Position numbers and translations under genes: made by a program. A stretch of DNA of 64,000 bases. It comes from Cylindrotheca closterium. Its lineage: Eukaryota > Bacillariophyta > Bacillariophyceae > Bacillariales > Bacillariaceae. Shown one piece after another: positions 12,501 through 22,081 of the stretch (position 1 is the first letter of the stretch; each line of letters starts with the position of its first letter). The notes beneath the pieces are model-generated. The model was not told where the DNA came from, did no database searches, and saw only the letters and a list, made by a program, of their open reading frames with translations. The stretch spans positions 351,198 to 415,197 of the forward strand of contig CAKOGP040001980.1 in assembly GCA_933822405.4 (NCBI GenBank), in the 5' to 3' direction.

Positions 12501-13103
12501 TTTCTACGGAGCACACGAGCTCGTTATGACCCAACCAGTTCTACGCTGCCACTTGAAGTAGCGACTGTAATGGACATATCCATCGGGCAAGAGCGTGAAG
12601 CAAAAAGAAAGGCGCAGGAACAATCTGATTACAGTATGAATATGTCTCCTTCTGAAGATACTCTCAGCCCGACGATTACATCGGTAATGAGCGAGGATCG
12701 TGAGATCGACACAAATATTGGAGGTCACGATCCATACGACTTGGCATACCTGCAACCAGTTCTGAGAGCAAACCCAAGGGCAAAACCAGAACAACCGTTT
12801 CCCCCCTCGCAGCTTGGCGACGAGAATACGCTTTTTGGAAGGCAGGACACGATGGTAGACGAGAGTGGACTCATAGACTGTACAGGAACAGTGCGATTGA
12901 AGTGTTTGAGTCAACAGGACCGAAGGGTCATCAACAAGTGGTGGGATGAACAAGTAAAACGTGCAGGCCCGCAAAATTTTGGTGCTATTCTAATTGGATC
13001 CGAGTGCGGCACATTGACAATCGGAGATCGACGATCGACGTACATGAATCCCTACCAGGGTCCAGAAACACCTGCGCCCGCACACGGTCACCAATTTGTA
13101 TAA
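9564..13103 (+). CDS. OSCA/CSC1/TMEM63-type mechanosensitive cation channel
   Basis: Two exons, 9564-10163 and 10233-13103, with a 69-nt intron GTAAGG...AAG; the join gives GYFSW|IKICFFVSDEEII, in frame, for 1156 residues. After a ~140-residue acidic N-terminus come a helix (~146-167), a cytosolic region with SREPHLRTVLVTNIPRHL, a coiled segment, and then the RSN1_7TM pore block from about residue 650 (GDFLVILIISFYIVPIALISLL onward, here shown only in part). Proteins of this family are osmotically or mechanically gated Ca2+-permeable channels. An insert of about 110 Ser/Gln/Glu-rich residues in the cytosolic loop is larger than usual. The family assignment is strong; ion selectivity cannot be read. 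Confidence 0.85.
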
Positions 13104-13250
13104 TGATTGGTGGTACCAACCTACTCAAACAGACATTTAGTTAGGGTAGCGAGATCAAAATGTATAGAAACTGGATTCTGCTAGAACAAACTTTTGGGTA
13201 ATCGGATCTACAAAAGCAAGTTAGTCCCTCGAGTGAAATGCGGTTTTCAC

Positions 13251-14810
13251 CTACGATCGGGTGCCGTAGTATATCGCTTCAGAGGACGAAAGCAAGTGAA
13301 ATTCAGGCACACCCAACAAAGGTTGAAACGCTTTTGCGTCGGCGTGCTGGAGGACATAATGCAAGCCATCGCGAAAGGATGGATACGCGAAGGCAACATC
13401 ATGGGCCAAGGATCGAAATGCTTCCAGAACGTGGATTTGACGAGCCAACTTGTCGGCCAAGTTTTCCATCACGGACAAGTAGGCAGAAGAGCATGGATGG
13501 AAGAACTTGCGAAAGGGATGGTATGGATCATGATAATACATGTAGATTGGCAGATTGCGGTCAAGTAATACTCCTTGTTGCTGTCTTGAGTCAGGATTGA
13601 TTTTCGCGTTTTGCGACGACTCCATTTGGTGCAAGATCCAATATTGAAAAGGCCAAAACACCCCGTACTGATTCAAGAATTCGTGCAAAAGATTCTTCGC
13701 AGTATCGTGTGGGTTGGCTTGGTGAAAGGTGGGAAAGCTTTTCTTTTGAAGAGGAAATGGCCTCTGCTGTTTTCCTTGCTTCTGGTTTGTTTCTTGTACC
13801 CTCTTCCCATCGCTACCAATATTTCCATCATGTTCAAAATCCAAACTTCCGCAATGGGGCAATGTGCAAAGCGGATCGACTGGTGGCCGGGCATGAAAAC
13901 ATGCAGGAAGAAAGTCAACTTTTGTTTTCTCATGCTGTCGGGAAGAAAGAGTGGCGGACTCATCGAGGCGAATGCCAACGCTGTGACCAGCGTTTGGCAA
14001 TGTTTTGATGTCTCGTAGCAACCGTTTTTGGTCCGAAAGTGCCCGGAAGTCGCCGTCTTGGGTCCGAACTGGTACTGGAATATGGGGATTGGATTCTTTT
14101 GGATACATCAAAGAGGAGGGAGTGTTGGGATTGGATTGCGACTCGGTCAATGCATGTTCTTTTGCCAGAAATCTCGAACGATCCGCCTTCACCAAGATTT
14201 TGCAATTGCCCTTTTGTTCCTGGGTCAACGACTTGTTGTATTCCTTTGTACCCGCTACTAGTAATTCAGCACCCGATCGATGTGAACTCGCAGTTGTAAA
14301 GTTACTAGAGGAAAAAGCCAATGTCGAACTTTTCCCCTTGATGAGTTTTCGTTTCTTCGCCTTTTTGTTTTCGTCATTGCTAGATCGTTTCTTTGTTGTT
14401 TTCGGCTGCAACTTCTTGCTTTCTTTTCCATTTTGTATATTGACTAGTTTCGGCGTTGGGTTCCCTGGCGAAGTAAGTAAGGATAATGTAGTCAATCGAT
14501 TGTTTTGAGAAGGTAACATTAGCTCCTGTTTGAGGTTAGAAAAAGTCTTCGCAACGAGTTCTCCAGAAGCTTCAGTTCCTCCGCCTGCCACCGCCACAAT
14601 CGATGCTGCTAGCTCAAGTGCTTTTGCATGATTTTCTTCACTGGAAGGCATGGAAGAGCTATGATTTGGTTTGCTTCCCATTGGGAACGATTGCTGGTGG
14701 AGCGGAATGAATCCAGCAAGATCATTTGGATTCAACGAATCATCTTTCTTCTTGCGACTCGCTGCAAGTAGCTTCTTCATGTCTTGGACGACTGACGAAG
14801 ATTCTATCAT
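13251..14810 (-). CDS. Unrecognised basic, low-complexity protein
   Basis: Intronless, 519 residues, ATG at 14810. I do not recognise a family. The first ~330 residues are Ser/Lys/Asn-rich with a bipartite nuclear-localisation-like run (KKRSSNDENKKAKKRKLIK). The last ~150 residues look folded (HEFLNQYGVFWPFQYWILHQM, PIYMYYHDPYHPFRKFFHP, and a helix-rich end), with many aromatic residues. A nuclear protein is a fair guess and no more. It runs convergent to the channel gene, 147 nt away. Confidence 0.6.
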   Translation of the reverse strand: MIESSSVVQDMKKLLAASRKKKDDSLNPNDLAGFIPLHQQSFPMGSKPNHSSSMPSSEENHAKALELAASIVAVAGGGTEASGELVAKTFSNLKQELMLPSQNNRLTTLSLLTSPGNPTPKLVNIQNGKESKKLQPKTTKKRSSNDENKKAKKRKLIKGKSSTLAFSSSNFTTASSHRSGAELLVAGTKEYNKSLTQEQKGNCKILVKADRSRFLAKEHALTESQSNPNTPSSLMYPKESNPHIPVPVRTQDGDFRALSDQKRLLRDIKTLPNAGHSVGIRLDESATLSSRQHEKTKVDFLPACFHARPPVDPLCTLPHCGSLDFEHDGNIGSDGKRVQETNQKQGKQQRPFPLQKKSFPTFHQANPHDTAKNLLHEFLNQYGVFWPFQYWILHQMESSQNAKINPDSRQQQGVLLDRNLPIYMYYHDPYHPFRKFFHPCSSAYLSVMENLADKLARQIHVLEAFRSLAHDVAFAYPSFRDGLHYVLQHADAKAFQPLLGVPEFHLLSSSEAIYYGTRS

Positions 14811-15106
14811 CGTATCCTTGCTTTAAGTTCTTCTTCGTCGTCGTGAATTGCCTTTGTTGGAGACCCTGCTGCCTTAGGTGCTGGAGTTTTGGTTATTTTG
14901 TGAATGGGACAAAATGTGATGTCGCAGTTTCAAGTGAAACATTCATCCGTTCGACTAGGCGGAATGGAGTATTTAGTCGCAGGAATCGGATACCTCTCAT
15001 CCTATCATAAATATTTAAAATATAAATAATGCGATGCAAAATGAAATGATAACCAGGACTTCGACCCTCCCATCCTAAACAGACAAATCCCACCAAACAA
15101 GCAATC
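14811..15106. promoter_or_regulatory. Short divergent promoter region
   Basis: Separates the basic-protein gene (minus) from the small plastid protein (plus). An AT-rich block at about 15006-15030 (ATAAATATTTAAAATATAAA) could hold TATA-like elements for the rightward gene. No gene seen. Confidence 0.35.
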
Positions 15107-15472
15107 ATGAAACCTATGCTTCCCTTGTTTATATTCATTCTTACTCTGGCCCATTGTTCAGAGGCCTTTGCCCCATTGCATGCAACTACATCCAGTGCAA
15201 ACTCCATATTGAAAACACGAACAGTTCTGACAGCATACAAGAAATCCAAAACAACCTCTAGTGCAAACAAGAAGGTATCCAACAGGAACAAGGGATCATC
15301 GGAGGATGATGACGAAAAAGGAGGAGTCTTCTCCAAGCCAGCCAATCTCATATTTTTGCCATTTGTGGCCATTTTTGGACTGGATTTGGTGTTGAATATT
15401 CTGGTGGTTGTCAAACGATCTATTGAAGTTGCCTTGACGGGCCAATATACGTGTACGGGTCCTTGGTGCTAG
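15107..15472 (+). CDS. Small plastid-targeted single-pass membrane protein
   Basis: 121 residues, intronless. Residues 1-18 form a signal peptide ending in SEAFAPLHA, a near-ideal diatom plastid junction; the following stretch is Ser/Lys/Thr-rich like a transit peptide. A Lys/Asp-rich linker leads to one strong hydrophobic segment (LIFLPFVAIFGLDLVLNIL, about 82-101) and a short tail ending TGPWC. I know no function. Size and topology recall small thylakoid or inner-envelope subunits, which is only an analogy. Confidence 0.75.
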   Translation: MKPMLPLFIFILTLAHCSEAFAPLHATTSSANSILKTRTVLTAYKKSKTTSSANKKVSNRNKGSSEDDDEKGGVFSKPANLIFLPFVAIFGLDLVLNILVVVKRSIEVALTGQYTCTGPWC

Positions 15473-17415
15473 TGACTAATACCCCACTCTGCAACTTTAA
15501 GAATCCACATTATGTCACCGATTCGTTCATTCGTTAATTCAAGCGAGATTTGTCGAGTGTTTTCATGCTCGTCCAGTCAGAAAGTATCTAGACTGGGTCT
15601 GGAGCCACAAAGTGTGATGTAGAGATGGGACGAATTTTCTTCAGTCGATCGTCGAAATCTGGAAAATGCATATGCGTCTAGGACCAACAGAAGAACTGGA
15701 TGAAGTAAGCATTTGTATTGTGTTCTCAGACGAAATACTTTGCGAAGGAAAAGGATTGAATGGGGTGGTCTCGCGCTGTCGCTTTGATTGCTCGACTGCA
15801 TGTCATATTGTATTGAATGTTGTGAAACTGGCAACGTATCCCCGCATTCTGCTCGCTGGAGGAGGCTGCATTTCACATTGAACATCATGCACCACGAGGA
15901 CAGGCAAACAATGGCTATGGGAGTAAGCCGCCATAGTAGCCCTAGTCGGTGACATACTGGGGGCCTCTCGACAGCATTTTACCAGGTTTACAGAAGGGGC
16001 ATTTTTTAATAGCAACAGAAGGAAACTACTATTTAATATCTCCACTACCACGAAGATTTAAGTTACGAGTATTAGGCGAATCGATACAACGATAGGTTTT
16101 GATAATACAGCGGTCCTTGTAATTCAAATCAAGATTGTGAAAACAGTGAGCATCTTCCTCATGAAAATCAAAGTTAGGGTATTCTTCCATGAAAGAAGCG
16201 ATTATCTCCAGAAAAGCTGCCGTATCAAACTCAGAAAGACGAAGACCGGAGCAAATCTCTGCACATTTCGAAAGTTTGTATAGCGGTACAATGCACGACG
16301 TCTCCATGTTTCGTTAAACTTTGACATCGGATATCGAATATGATTGACCAACGATCCATCAAACAATAGCTCAATGCAATGGGAGAAGAAAAGATGAGCC
16401 ACCAGAGGAAAAAGAAGGCTTGATTTCCCCGATTTGCTGTCATGCAAAGCGAATGACTGTAGTATTTTATGTCGTCAACCATTCCTTTGTCTCAGGATTC
16501 CATTGCAGCAGCAATTCGCTTTGGCTCGAGCCAACTGTTGAAGGTATGAAAGGATCCGGGGTCGAAGTCTGTGCATGCGTAGATGCAAAGCCAAAATTGG
16601 TGGTAAGAAATGAGAATGGAGTGGTGACTTCATTTGTTGTGCAACCCGTTGCGGCAGCTTGGCAATTATTCCCACCAACCACAAACAAGGCTGCAAACAC
16701 ACGTATTTCTGATATTGGAGTGAATAGAGTCTGAGTCACTGAGCACAAATATGTGAATACTACTTGTGCAAATTAAGGATGCAATCTGAAATTATGTGCA
16801 ACTTGCATTACATTGCTTTTTCCCGTGTCCCCATCGGAGTATCCCATTCTTCTCCCGTGCATTTGAATTCAGTACAAATGGATTTCTGGACTGCCAAATC
16901 GCCCAATTCTTGATGTGTGGTGCTGTGTGATGAACCCTGCAGTCGTACAACATTATCCGAAGGTGCAAGAGAAATTGGAGGTGCTGTTGCCGGGTACAAC
17001 TGTGAATCTAATAATGAACGTACGAATTCTGTACACGAACATCTGCCCGACGTTTTTCAGAAGAGAATACAATACCGATTTGCAAATAAAAAAGCTCTGC
17101 TGGACGCATTTTGAATTTATAGTCATCATTCTTCTGGGCCTAATTTCATTTTTCATCCCTCCGGTTTGAGTCATTTCGGAAGATCGATGTCCCAGCACCC
17201 GGTACATGGTGGAACGGTACCGGTACAGGACAGGTTCGAAGGTGTCACCTTTTTTGAAGAAGAGTCACTCTCACGTGTACGTACAGTAACTTACACGCGC
17301 AAGTACGGAAGTTTTCACAAATACTGAAAGAACAAATCTTGTGCCGAGTTTTTTTGTCTTTCCAAAATCCATGTTTTTTTAGCCCACTTTCAACTTGAAC
17401 TTGCAACAAACAACG
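15473..17415. other. Gene-poor region with possible coding remnants
   Basis: Nearly 2 kb without a convincing gene. On the minus strand, 16748-16468 encodes a peptide with a hydrophobic N-terminus, and 16447-16029 holds two overlapping frames (FNETWRRRALYRYT, then FLEIIASFMEEYPNFDFHEED) that read like one protein with a frameshift. I could not join them with good splice sites, so they may be a decayed gene. 17200-17290 is rich in short GTAC/CACGTG palindromes, probably promoter sequence of the next gene. Nothing else seen. Confidence 0.4.
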
Positions 17416-20040
17416 ATGGATACTGAAAAGGTCAAAGCGGAAAGACCCAAGGTCTCCAAAGAGCGCCCCAGTCGCCGCAGCACGAAAGAGAGAGCACGCA
17501 GTCCGAACAACAAAAGTGAAAGAAGAGAGCAACGTGATCGTGAAGATCGTGAAGCCAAAGATCGAGCTCGAAGGCGGCGAAGTCGTTCTGGAGGAGGCAA
17601 CTCAGCTGACAATGGTCTCGAAAGAAGTGAGCGGAGAAGTCGCCGCGCACGTGAAGATAAGGCAGCCAAGGACAGGGCTCGGGCGAGCCGAAGTTCTGGT
17701 GTGGGAGCCAGCACAATCGAACGCCGGGACCGCCATGCAAAGGAAGACAAGGAAGCCAAAGATCGGGCACGCGGGAGACGAAGTTCTCGAGAACGCAGCT
17801 CAAGACCTTCTCCTCAAGTAGGTGCTTTTAGCGAAACTGATGATCGTCGAACCTCGCGAAAGGCATCCCGTCAAGGTAGCGTAAGGAAGGATAGGGATTC
17901 CAAAGCCAAAGAGAAAGGCAGACGTGGTCAGCAAGCATCCAGGCCCGGTGTTGAGAGCGTTGCTTCGTCGTCGCATAAGTCTCACCGCAAAGTCCAAGAG
18001 GATACAACAAGACAAGACAAGGAACGCGGAAAGTTGGGCGAAGCATATGATACTCCAACCATCGATGCTGAAGCGCCAGCCAAAGCGACGAATGATGAAG
18101 ATGAGTTCGCCGTGGAAGCTATGGCTGTCGACGTGGATGCGGAAGCAAACGAAGCAGCCAGAAAGCAGGAGGAGGAGAACAGACAACTGCGCCAGCGAAT
18201 GGACGAAATGGCGGAAACTCAACGGGCCGCTGAGGAACAAGCCGCAACGAAGAAGGAAGACGCGAAAAAGCGAAAGCGCAAGATCATGTGTGCAGTAGCG
18301 GTCTTTATCCTCGTGGTAGGTGGAGGTGTCGCTGCATACTTGCTGACCAAGTCATCAGATGAAGAATCCATTTTGAGTGGTCCTCTTCTAGAACCCGCAA
18401 ATCCAGCGAATGAGGCCACATCCTCGCCTGTGGTCGATGCAACTAGTTCTCCCATTGGTGCTCGCACTACCAGCCCTAGTAGCACCCCTACCGTGGCTCT
18501 TTTGTTCGACCCTCCCTCTGATGCCGATTGCGTGGCAATGAAAAATGGCGAGGTCGTTGAAAACCAGGATGATATGACTGAATTTAGTTTTGCTGTTGGT
18601 ATGGATGTGGCATTTTCCAGCGATGTTGATTTCGAGAACGTATTTGTGCCAGACCTGGAAAAGGCCATTCAAGAGTACCTTGTACCATCCTTGGCAAGGT
18701 GTCCAAGTGCCACAAGACGAAGGCTTCGCACTGTCGATCCCAATGCATATGTGATAGGCAATGCCATTTCTACTGTAGAATTCAATCCAGACGAACCATG
18801 TAAGGAGGAGATGGGTGGTTCAGCTTGCTTTCGGGTCTCTATCAATCTCAGTGTCTTTGTGAAGGACGAGATTGACCGCCTTATCGTGAAAGTGACAACA
18901 TTGATTGCAAATGCTTTTGATGCAGATAAAAGTTCCATCATCGATCTTCTGGAGTTGGGCCCACCCTACTTTCAAATCCTTCTGGTTTCTATCGGTTCGT
19001 TGGATCCAACAAATGCTCCCACTCTAAGCCCATCAGCTGTTCCAACCGCCACAATGATTCCATCGCAGACTCCTACAGGTAGCCCAACCATGGCTCCCGT
19101 AGTTGGCCCTACCACGGAACGACCGACGGAAGTTCCAAGCTCCGCACCAACTACACAAGAACCTTCCTTGGTCCCTTCGGAGGCAACACCCAGCCCTACT
19201 GTCGCTGATACTGTGGCGGATACTGTCGCTGATACCGTGGCGGATACTGTCGCTGATACCGTGGCGGATACTGTCGCTGATACTGTGGCAGATACTGTCG
19301 CGGATACTATCGCGGATACTGGGGAACCGACAGTGTCGGCTTCCAATCCTCCGACGAAAGTATCATCTGCGCAACCCAGTATCAGTCTTTCATTGTCACC
19401 TTCCAGCAGTCCATCCTCAAAACCAAGCAACTTGCCAAGTACCTCCCCATCTCAATTGCCGAGTGTGTCGCCCAGCGAACAACCGAGTTCAGCACCATCC
19501 CAATTGATCTATCCTATATCCTTTGGCCCCCAAACTACGTACGCAAAGGATGGGCCAGGTAATGAGGGATGCTTGACTAATGGTTACGCTTGCTATTCTG
19601 ATGCTTGCGCAGGAGTAGTCCCATTTCCGGGGTTCAGTCAGACGTTTGCCTCGTCTACTCGCGCAACTCCATATGCAGGTTTTGATTGGGAAACCAATCC
19701 ACTTTGGAAATTGGAATATGAACCTAGGGGATGGGATTGCTCAGCAAACTTTTGCGCTGGTCCAGACGATTGTTGCTGGGACGATGCCCTTATGGGAGGC
19801 TCGCAGATTGATCTGACCGGGACGCCCTTCGTATTCCATTCTGACACAGGCTTCGGATTGAATGGATTTGGAACGAAAACAAGAGTATCAATTGATGGTA
19901 CCCCTGTGAAATACTTTTATGACGTAGGAGGAACACTTGGCGTCACTGGTGGCAAAGTTCTGACAGTGAACTCTGGTGGATACTGTGGTTTAACGCAAGT
20001 CTATCCTAGAGTGACCCTCGAAAATCTAAATAATACTTGA
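17416..20040 (+). CDS. Single-pass protein: basic RS-rich head, Ser/Thr/Pro stalk, ADTV repeat, Cys-rich C-terminus
   Basis: 874 residues from the ATG at 17416, intronless. Residues 1-185 are Arg/Ser/Asp/Glu-rich with repeated (K/R)DRAR(R/G) units. An Ala/Glu/Gln-rich probable coiled coil (~245-285) follows, then one transmembrane helix (~289-313, AVAVFILVVGGGVAAYLL). The distal part has a SEA-like or unclassified fold (~375-520), a Ser/Pro/Thr mucin-like stretch, about ten ADTV units (~595-638), another Ser/Pro stretch, and a compact Cys/Trp/Gly-rich module (~699-874: FCAGPDDCCWDD, GGYCGLTQVYPRV). This looks like a type II or tail-out surface or cell-wall protein with a charged cytosolic head. 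The arrangement resembles diatom frustule or adhesion proteins in style only. No family recognised. Confidence 0.75.
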   Translation: MDTEKVKAERPKVSKERPSRRSTKERARSPNNKSERREQRDREDREAKDRARRRRSRSGGGNSADNGLERSERRSRRAREDKAAKDRARASRSSGVGASTIERRDRHAKEDKEAKDRARGRRSSRERSSRPSPQVGAFSETDDRRTSRKASRQGSVRKDRDSKAKEKGRRGQQASRPGVESVASSSHKSHRKVQEDTTRQDKERGKLGEAYDTPTIDAEAPAKATNDEDEFAVEAMAVDVDAEANEAARKQEEENRQLRQRMDEMAETQRAAEEQAATKKEDAKKRKRKIMCAVAVFILVVGGGVAAYLLTKSSDEESILSGPLLEPANPANEATSSPVVDATSSPIGARTTSPSSTPTVALLFDPPSDADCVAMKNGEVVENQDDMTEFSFAVGMDVAFSSDVDFENVFVPDLEKAIQEYLVPSLARCPSATRRRLRTVDPNAYVIGNAISTVEFNPDEPCKEEMGGSACFRVSINLSVFVKDEIDRLIVKVTTLIANAFDADKSSIIDLLELGPPYFQILLVSIGSLDPTNAPTLSPSAVPTATMIPSQTPTGSPTMAPVVGPTTERPTEVPSSAPTTQEPSLVPSEATPSPTVADTVADTVADTVADTVADTVADTVADTVADTVADTIADTGEPTVSASNPPTKVSSAQPSISLSLSPSSSPSSKPSNLPSTSPSQLPSVSPSEQPSSAPSQLIYPISFGPQTTYAKDGPGNEGCLTNGYACYSDACAGVVPFPGFSQTFASSTRATPYAGFDWETNPLWKLEYEPRGWDCSANFCAGPDDCCWDDALMGGSQIDLTGTPFVFHSDTGFGLNGFGTKTRVSIDGTPVKYFYDVGGTLGVTGGKVLTVNSGGYCGLTQVYPRVTLENLNNT
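19200..19320 (+). repeat. Tandem 12-base repeat encoding Ala-Asp-Thr-Val
   Basis: About ten in-frame copies of GCTGATACTGTG-like units with silent variation between GCT/GCG and ACT/ACC, ending in ADTIADTG. Two alternating unit types give a 24-base higher period. It lies within the stalk of the surface-like protein and is a likely length polymorphism. Confidence 0.9.
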
Positions 20041-20067
20041 AGTTATTCTATTTGAAAATGGATACTT

Positions 20068-21897
20068 CTATACTTCAACTGGTGTAGATTTTCTAGATTT
20101 TTCCTCTTGCGGTTGAAGCATGCTTTGTAATGTGTCATAAGTCAAACCACAACTTTCCAAATGTTTTGCCAGCCTATCTAGTGGATCCTCAACCTTTATA
20201 CTTTCTGTTGAGCTTTCGTTGATACCAAACAAGTTCTGATAGTCTTCTTTTCGCGGGACCAGCAACTCTTCTCTGGCCTTGGCTTGTCGTAAAATGCCAT
20301 GCATGTAGGTCCCCTTGACATTTTGGTTCAAGCCGTGAACCATGCCTTCAGGTCGGCCATTTTCAAATTCCATCAGAGGAGCTGTATCTTTGGGTTTGGT
20401 GGGAATACTGCCTAGGACGATTTTGCTGATACCACAGTGCAATTCAAAGCCATTGACCGGCAAGTTGGACGGGAGAAGCTTCCCCTTTAACGGCCGGACA
20501 ATTTTACATTCAGCAGGCTTCAAGGTTGTCTCGATCGGCAAGAGTCCTACTCCTGGGCGTGACGTGTTCTTCGCAACATCCTTGTTGTCACTGCTATGAC
20601 TGCTTTCTACATTGTGGGGATCATCGACACTCCATCCCAGCATTTGATATCCTCCACAAATACCCAAGACGACTCCACCTGCCGCTGCATGCTTTTGAAT
20701 GAATTTGGCCCAGCCCGAATCATGCAACCATTTCAAATCGAGTTGTGTCAATCGGGATCCGGGCAAGATGATGGCTGTCACGTCTGGATAGGGACGAGCC
20801 GGAATACGACGACGCCGCCATTGAACTTCAAATCGGGGATCGTTTTCGAGCGGGCACAAGTCGTCAGCAATGGCAATGTGTGGGTAGGCGACAACAACTA
20901 CGGTTGGTTTCTTGTAGTCTTTGTTGGCGTCTGGTCCTGTTGGGTTGGGTACGGTACCGCTGGTTTCCCAGGCCAGCCGTCGTTCAATACCTAAACCATC
21001 TTCTTCCGGAAGATTCAGGTTGTAAAGATAAGGGACAACAAAAATCGGTTTGCTTACCATTTTCTCCAATATGGATGGACCGGGTTCAAAATACTTGGCT
21101 TCTCCTCGGAGCTTGTTCACGATAACACCAGCACAGGCATCCCAATCTTCTTTGGACAAACACGCTTTAGTACCTACGATCTGCGCAAACACTCCCCCAC
21201 AATCAATGTTGGCTACTAGTATCCAGCGACACTTTAAAGCTCTCACCAACGAAAGGTTTACCACATCTCGTGACGCCAAGTTTAATTCAGTACAGCTCCC
21301 TGCTCCCTCTAGGACAATCACACTGGCATCCGTGGCTTGCGCCAAAGCTCGATGCGATTGGAGAATCATTTCTTTCATTGGTCCCGTTCTCTTGCCCAGG
21401 TCGCCATAAGTCTCTCGGACAATTTGTTTGCCCAAGACGACCACACTGCACATGTATTCTCCCTTTTCATTTTTGCCTCCGGATTTGAGCAAGAGGGGGT
21501 TCATTTCGACGCGAGGAACCAATCGGCAAGCTTCCGCTTGCAATGCCTGTGCTGTACCGATTTCACCATATCCTTGTTCTTCACTCTTGGAAGCATTCAA
21601 AGAAGAGGAGGAAGAACCTTCACCTTTCTTGCTCTTGCTTCCAGCCTTCTTTTTGCTTATGACTTGTTCAAAAGCCTTGTAGAGTGGTTCGCGTCGATCT
21701 CTTTCCGGAATGAGAGCTGGAGCAGCATTATTCGACATGTTTTGGCCCTTGAATGGTGCCACACGGACACCATGATTGGAAAAGACACGGCAAATCCCAG
21801 CTGTAATGATGCTTTTGCCAGCATCCGACATGGTTCCCAATACGGCAATCGATTTGCAAGGCTTGTGCTGTTTTGATCTACGAGGTGAACCCGACAT
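20068..21897 (-). CDS. cobQ: Cobyric acid synthase (adenosylcobyrate synthase)
   Basis: Intronless, 609 residues. All landmarks of CobQ/CbiP are visible: an N-terminal dethiobiotin-synthetase-like ATPase with GTMSDAGKS, PFKGQNMSNNA, EIGTAQALQAEA, NPLLLK and EGAGSCTELNL, then a class I glutamine amidotransferase half with LPGSRLTQLDL, nucleophile Cys in GICGGYQMLG, GVGLLPIETTL, GFELHCG and catalytic His in GTYMHGIL. The enzyme amidates four side-chain carboxylates of adenosylcobyrinic acid a,c-diamide using Gln and ATP. A Lys/Ser-rich insert (~80-106) is absent from bacterial enzymes. No signal or transit peptide is seen, so it is probably cytosolic. Eukaryotes do not make cobalamin de novo, so the role may be salvage or something new; ancient transfer from bacteria is likely. 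The stop lies 27 nt from that of its convergent neighbour. Confidence 0.92.
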   Translation of the reverse strand: MSGSPRRSKQHKPCKSIAVLGTMSDAGKSIITAGICRVFSNHGVRVAPFKGQNMSNNAAPALIPERDRREPLYKAFEQVISKKKAGSKSKKGEGSSSSSLNASKSEEQGYGEIGTAQALQAEACRLVPRVEMNPLLLKSGGKNEKGEYMCSVVVLGKQIVRETYGDLGKRTGPMKEMILQSHRALAQATDASVIVLEGAGSCTELNLASRDVVNLSLVRALKCRWILVANIDCGGVFAQIVGTKACLSKEDWDACAGVIVNKLRGEAKYFEPGPSILEKMVSKPIFVVPYLYNLNLPEEDGLGIERRLAWETSGTVPNPTGPDANKDYKKPTVVVVAYPHIAIADDLCPLENDPRFEVQWRRRRIPARPYPDVTAIILPGSRLTQLDLKWLHDSGWAKFIQKHAAAGGVVLGICGGYQMLGWSVDDPHNVESSHSSDNKDVAKNTSRPGVGLLPIETTLKPAECKIVRPLKGKLLPSNLPVNGFELHCGISKIVLGSIPTKPKDTAPLMEFENGRPEGMVHGLNQNVKGTYMHGILRQAKAREELLVPRKEDYQNLFGINESSTESIKVEDPLDRLAKHLESCGLTYDTLQSMLQPQEEKSRKSTPVEV

Positions 21898-22081
21898 TGT
21901 ACTCGACTAGAGAATGCGTTCGCTTGTATTGAAAATTGTGATTTTTCCGTGAAGAATGTTCAGCAGAGGAAGATGTGAATGACGTGATGGTTGTGGTTGG
22001 AGGTTTTGGTTTTGCACGTGCTTTGGAGTTTGCGTCCGTTACTTATTTCTTTATCGGACACAAAGGTTCGTGCGTCCGACT

